10,950 nt of DNA from JBKJZO01 sp046715235 (GTDB lineage Bacteria; Actinomycetota; Actinomycetes; BP-191). Made by a program: the position numbers and the translations under genes. Where the stretch lies: assembly GCA_046715235.1 (NCBI GenBank), contig JBKJZO010000181.1, positions 1 through 10,950 of the forward strand, read 5' to 3'. Each line of letters starts with the position of its first letter. The stretch's first letter is position 1. Shown piece by piece: positions 8,552 through 10,950 of this stretch. A model generated the notes under the pieces. That model did not search any database, was not told where the DNA came from, and saw only the letters and a program-made list of their open reading frames with translations.

Positions 8552-8732
8552 CGCGCAGGATCCCGATGTACTCGCCGAGCGGGTCACGAGCTGCCCACAG
8601 AACGAATATCACCAGCAGCACGAGCAGCAGTGCGAGCGCGCGGGCGTAGGGCACTCGCGCCGGGATGAGCCGCTGGAAGGCCAGCATCAGCACGGCACCG
8701 AGAACGAGGAGGAACACCTGCTGCGAGGTCAC
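8544..8732 (-). CDS. Small two-helix membrane protein between hisB and hisH
   Basis: A 62-residue protein that I do not recognise. It has two hydrophobic stretches (about residues 5-19 and 32-48) joined by a short positively charged loop (RLIPARVPYAR). The C-terminal tail is acidic (RDPLGEYIGILRDE). It has no signal peptidase site, cysteines or known motif; it looks like a helical hairpin in the cytoplasmic membrane. The case for a real gene is good. The GTG start shares GTGA with the hisB stop, AAGGG lies 6 bases upstream, and the TAA stop sits within the hisH start (ATGAGTAA). It therefore fills the hisB-hisH interval exactly. Any role in histidine synthesis is unproven. It may only keep translation of hisH coupled to hisB, or it may be a membrane protein of unrelated function. 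Confidence 0.8.
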   Translation of the reverse strand: MTSQQVFLLVLGAVLMLAFQRLIPARVPYARALALLLVLLVIFVLWAARDPLGEYIGILRDE

Positions 8733-9316
8733 AAAACGCCCTTGGTGCTGGGGATCCCGGCGGTGCGGGCGTCGAGCGCGACGGCGTCGCGCAACGCGCG
8801 AGCGACCGCCTTGAACTGCGCCTCGACGACGTGATGCGCGTTGCGGCCGGACAGCACCCGCACGTGCAGGCAGATCTGCGCCGCGGCCGTGAACGACTCG
8901 AAGATGTGCTTGGTCAGCGTCGTGTCGTAACTGCCGATCAGCTCGACGATCTCCGGCTCCTCGTGCACGAGGTACGGGCGGCCCGACAGGTCGACGGACG
9001 CCTGCACCAGGGACTCGTCGAGAGGCACCAGCGCGTCCCCGAATCGCCGGATTCCTGCTTTGTCACCGAGGGCCTCGCGCAGTGCCTGGCCGAGCGCGAT
9101 CGAGGTGTCCTCGACGGTGTGATGCGAATCGATCTCGACGTCGCCCGTCGTCCGCACGGTCAGGTCGAAGCCCCCGTGCTTGCCGAGCTGGCAGACCATG
9201 TGGTCGAAAAACGGAACGCCGGTGTCACTCGACGCGGTGCCGCTGCCGTCGAGGTCGAGCTCGACGAACACAGACGTCTCGCCGGTCTTGCGGTCGATCC
9301 GCGCGGTGCGGCTCAC
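8729..9316 (-). CDS. hisB: Imidazoleglycerol-phosphate dehydratase
   Basis: HisB dehydrates imidazole glycerol phosphate to imidazole acetol phosphate; it is a manganese enzyme that forms a 24-mer. The 195-residue protein is the dehydratase alone, without the N-terminal histidinol-phosphatase domain found in enterobacteria, so histidinol phosphatase must be encoded elsewhere. The two metal-binding HHxxE motifs are HHTVE at 65-69 and HHVVE at 161-165. FFDHM at 36-40 and EAQFKA at 165-170 are also present. The start is GTG at 9316, sharing GTGA with the hisC stop and preceded at 7 bases by GGAGG, the best ribosome site in the window. The stop overlaps the following small membrane gene by GTGA. 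Confidence 0.97.
   Translation of the reverse strand: MSRTARIDRKTGETSVFVELDLDGSGTASSDTGVPFFDHMVCQLGKHGGFDLTVRTTGDVEIDSHHTVEDTSIALGQALREALGDKAGIRRFGDALVPLDESLVQASVDLSGRPYLVHEEPEIVELIGSYDTTLTKHIFESFTAAAQICLHVRVLSGRNAHHVVEAQFKAVARALRDAVALDARTAGIPSTKGVL
8739..8743 (-). promoter_or_regulatory. Ribosome binding site of the 62-residue membrane protein
   Basis: AAGGG on the minus strand, 6 bases before the GTG at 8732 and inside the 3' end of hisB. It supports translation of the small gene and decides its start. Confidence 0.5.
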
Positions 9317-10410
9317 GCCGGTACCTCCATCTGTTGCAGTACGTCGGCGAGGGCAACAAGGAATGCGTCGTTCTCTTCCGGCCGCCCGATGGTGACCCTT
9401 AGCCAGCCCTCGGTGCCGCGACCGGAGGAGAAGTCGCGCACGAGGACACCACGGTCGAGCAGCGCCTGCCAGACGGCGCGCCCGTCGCGGAACCGGCCGA
9501 AGAGAAGGAAGTTGGCGTCGCTGCCGGGCACGCGGACGCCGGGCATGTCGCTGAGTGCGGCTGCTACCCGGTCGCGCTCGTCGCGGATCGTGGCTACCGC
9601 TTCGAGCAGCGCGGCGGCGTACGCCAAGGCGACCCGCGCCGCGCGCTGGGTCAGCGCCGACAGGTGGTAGGGCAGGCGCACGAGGCGCAACGCGTCGACG
9701 ACCGCTGGGTCGGCGGCGAGATATCCGAGCCGGCCGCCGGCGAAACCGAATGCCTTACTCATCGTCCGGGTCACGACCAGGCGCGGCCGCCCCGGGAGCA
9801 GGGTGATGGCCGACGGTAAGTGGGAGAACTCGGCGTACGCCTCGTCGACCACGACCATGCCGGGCGCCGCGTCGACCACGGCCGCGATGACGTCGAGGTC
9901 GAGGGCGGTCGCGGTCGGGTTGTTGGGCGAGCAGAGGAAAACGATGTCGGGCAACGCGCGCACGACCCAGCCGACGGCGTTGTCAGCCGTCAAGGAGAAG
10001 TCGGCGGCGCGTTCGCCCGGGACCCAGCGCATGCCGGTGCCTTGGGCGATGAGCGGGTGCATCGAGTACGACGGCTCGAAGCCCATCGCGACCCGGCCAG
10101 GGCCACCGAATGCCTGGCACAGCTGCTGCAGGATCTCGTTGGAGCCGTTGGCCGCCCACACACCTTCAGTGACGTGACCGACGTACCGCGCCAGGTCGGC
10201 GCGCAATGCCGTCGCCTCGCGGTCGGGATAGCGGTTGAGGCGGCTGCCTTCAGCGGCCAGCGCCACTTCGAGAGCGGCCAGTGCCTCGGGCGGCGGCGGG
10301 TACGGATTCTCGTTGGTGTTGAGCCGCACCGGCACGTCGAGCTGCGGGGCGCCGTAGGGCACCAGCCCGCGCAGGTCGTCCCGGATCGGCAGTCCGTCGA
10401 AGCCGGTCAC
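9313..10410 (-). CDS. hisC: Histidinol-phosphate aminotransferase
   Basis: HisC transfers the amino group of glutamate to imidazole acetol phosphate to give histidinol phosphate. It is a PLP-dependent fold-type I (class II family) aminotransferase of 365 residues, normal length. Visible features are NTNENPYPPPPEAL at 31-44, ANGSNEIL at 87-94, SPNNPT at 161-166, VVDEAYAEF at 187-195 with the PLP-binding Asp189 and Tyr192, TMSKAFGFAGGRLGY at 216-230 with the PLP lysine Lys219, and LRVTIG at 337-342 with the substrate-carboxylate Arg338. The start is GTG at 10410, sharing GTGA with the hisD stop; the stop overlaps hisB by GTGA. An aromatic aminotransferase of the same family is the main alternative. 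The hisD-hisB neighbourhood makes HisC near certain. Confidence 0.97.
   Translation of the reverse strand: MTGFDGLPIRDDLRGLVPYGAPQLDVPVRLNTNENPYPPPPEALAALEVALAAEGSRLNRYPDREATALRADLARYVGHVTEGVWAANGSNEILQQLCQAFGGPGRVAMGFEPSYSMHPLIAQGTGMRWVPGERAADFSLTADNAVGWVVRALPDIVFLCSPNNPTATALDLDVIAAVVDAAPGMVVVDEAYAEFSHLPSAITLLPGRPRLVVTRTMSKAFGFAGGRLGYLAADPAVVDALRLVRLPYHLSALTQRAARVALAYAAALLEAVATIRDERDRVAAALSDMPGVRVPGSDANFLLFGRFRDGRAVWQALLDRGVLVRDFSSGRGTEGWLRVTIGRPEENDAFLVALADVLQQMEVPA
9324..9328 (-). promoter_or_regulatory. Ribosome binding site of hisB
   Basis: GGAGG on the minus strand, 7 bases before the GTG at 9316 and inside the last codons of hisC. It confirms the GTG start of hisB and suggests independent loading of ribosomes besides coupling. 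Confidence 0.7.
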
Positions 10411-10950
10411 CGCAGCCGGACCTGGACGGCGTCGACGTGCGCTGCCAGGTCCTCGGCGCCGCCGAGTGCCCGGATGTGCTCGCCGACGGTCGCGAGTGCG
10501 TCGCGGGTGTAGTCGACGACGTGGATGACGCGCAGGAAGGTGCCGACGGAGAGCCCGCCCGTGTGCCGTGCGGTGCCGCCCGTGGGTAGGACGTGGTTAC
10601 TGCCCGCGAGGTAGTCACCCAACGAGACAGGAGAGTAAGCGCCGACGAAGATCGCCCCCGCGTTGGTGATGCGAGCGGCGTCGGCGCGGGCGTCCGCCGT
10701 GATGACCTCGAGGTGTTCGGGCGCCCACGCGTCGACGACGGCGAGGCCGGCGGCCACGTCGTCGACGATGACGTGCGCCGACTGGGCGGCGAGCGCCGCC
10801 TCGACGCCGCCGCGGTGCCGGGTCGCGGGCACCTGCTTGCCGAGTTCGACGTCAACCGCGTCGAGCAGGTCGACACTGGGCGAGACGAGCAGGCAGGCGG
10901 CGAGCGGGTCGTGCTCGGCCTGCGCGATCAGGTCGGCCGCGACGTACGCC
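10407..10950 (-). CDS. hisD: Histidinol dehydrogenase, 5' end cut off by the window
   Basis: HisD oxidises histidinol to histidine in two NAD-dependent steps using a zinc ion. Only the last 180 residues are present; family members are about 430, so the N-terminal part with the start lies beyond the right edge. Seen motifs are LIAQAEHDP near the start of the fragment (zinc-ligand Gln and His), WAPEHLEV (the catalytic Glu-His pair), SLGDYLAGSNHVLPTGG (zinc-ligand Asp) and the terminal LAAHVDAVQVRLR (zinc-ligand His). The TGA stop overlaps the hisC GTG start. The frame is open to the edge with no defect. hisD is the first gene of the run visible here and probably at or near the head of the operon. 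Confidence 0.97.
   Translation of the reverse strand, partial: AYVAADLIAQAEHDPLAACLLVSPSVDLLDAVDVELGKQVPATRHRGGVEAALAAQSAHVIVDDVAAGLAVVDAWAPEHLEVITADARADAARITNAGAIFVGAYSPVSLGDYLAGSNHVLPTGGTARHTGGLSVGTFLRVIHVVDYTRDALATVGEHIRALGGAEDLAAHVDAVQVRLR

Overview
The window is a high-GC (by eye roughly two-thirds G+C or more) stretch of chromosome from an actinobacterium. All thirteen genes lie on the minus strand, so transcription runs from the right end to the left. The order hisD-hisC-hisB-hisH-hisA(priA)-hisF ... hisI-trpE, a HisA with PriA-type residues, a single-domain HisB and HisI without HisE, and many GTG starts all point to Actinomycetota. I would guess a Nocardioides/Kribbella-like or other non-mycobacterial lineage, but the genus cannot be fixed from this window.

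Right part (10950 to 6442): the histidine core in transcription order. It holds the last 180 residues of hisD, then hisC, hisB, a 62-residue two-helix membrane protein, hisH, priA and hisF. Every junction overlaps: GTGA or ATGA 4-base overlaps everywhere except an 8-base ATGAGTAA overlap between the small membrane gene and hisH. This looks like one translationally coupled unit. Any promoter would lie upstream of hisD, outside the window.

Middle part (6399 to 1778): three genes unrelated to histidine synthesis sit between hisF and hisI in the same orientation. Two are type IV ABC-exporter half-transporters (overlap ATGA) whose nucleotide-binding motifs are complementary. The first has a normal LSGGQ but Asp for the catalytic Glu and Tyr for the switch His. 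The second has normal Glu and His but a degenerate signature (LSVGE). Together they should form an asymmetric heterodimer with one consensus and one degenerate ATP site. After a 69-base gap comes a soluble PAS protein with a degenerate GGDEF domain (R-L-D-D-D-F where R-x-G-G-D-E-F is expected) that keeps an RxxD motif.

Left part (1759 to 1): hisI and, overlapping it by GTGA, the first 458 residues of trpE, which runs off the left edge. The histidine operon therefore continues into tryptophan synthesis. PriA is the enzyme shared by the two pathways, since actinobacterial PriA normally does both the HisA and the TrpF reaction.

No tRNA, rRNA, CRISPR, insertion sequence, phage gene or convincing rho-independent terminator was seen. 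Coding density is close to total; the longest non-coding gap is 69 bases. The least explained items are the 62-residue membrane protein, the PAS/degenerate-GGDEF protein and the asymmetric exporter pair embedded in the amino-acid operon.
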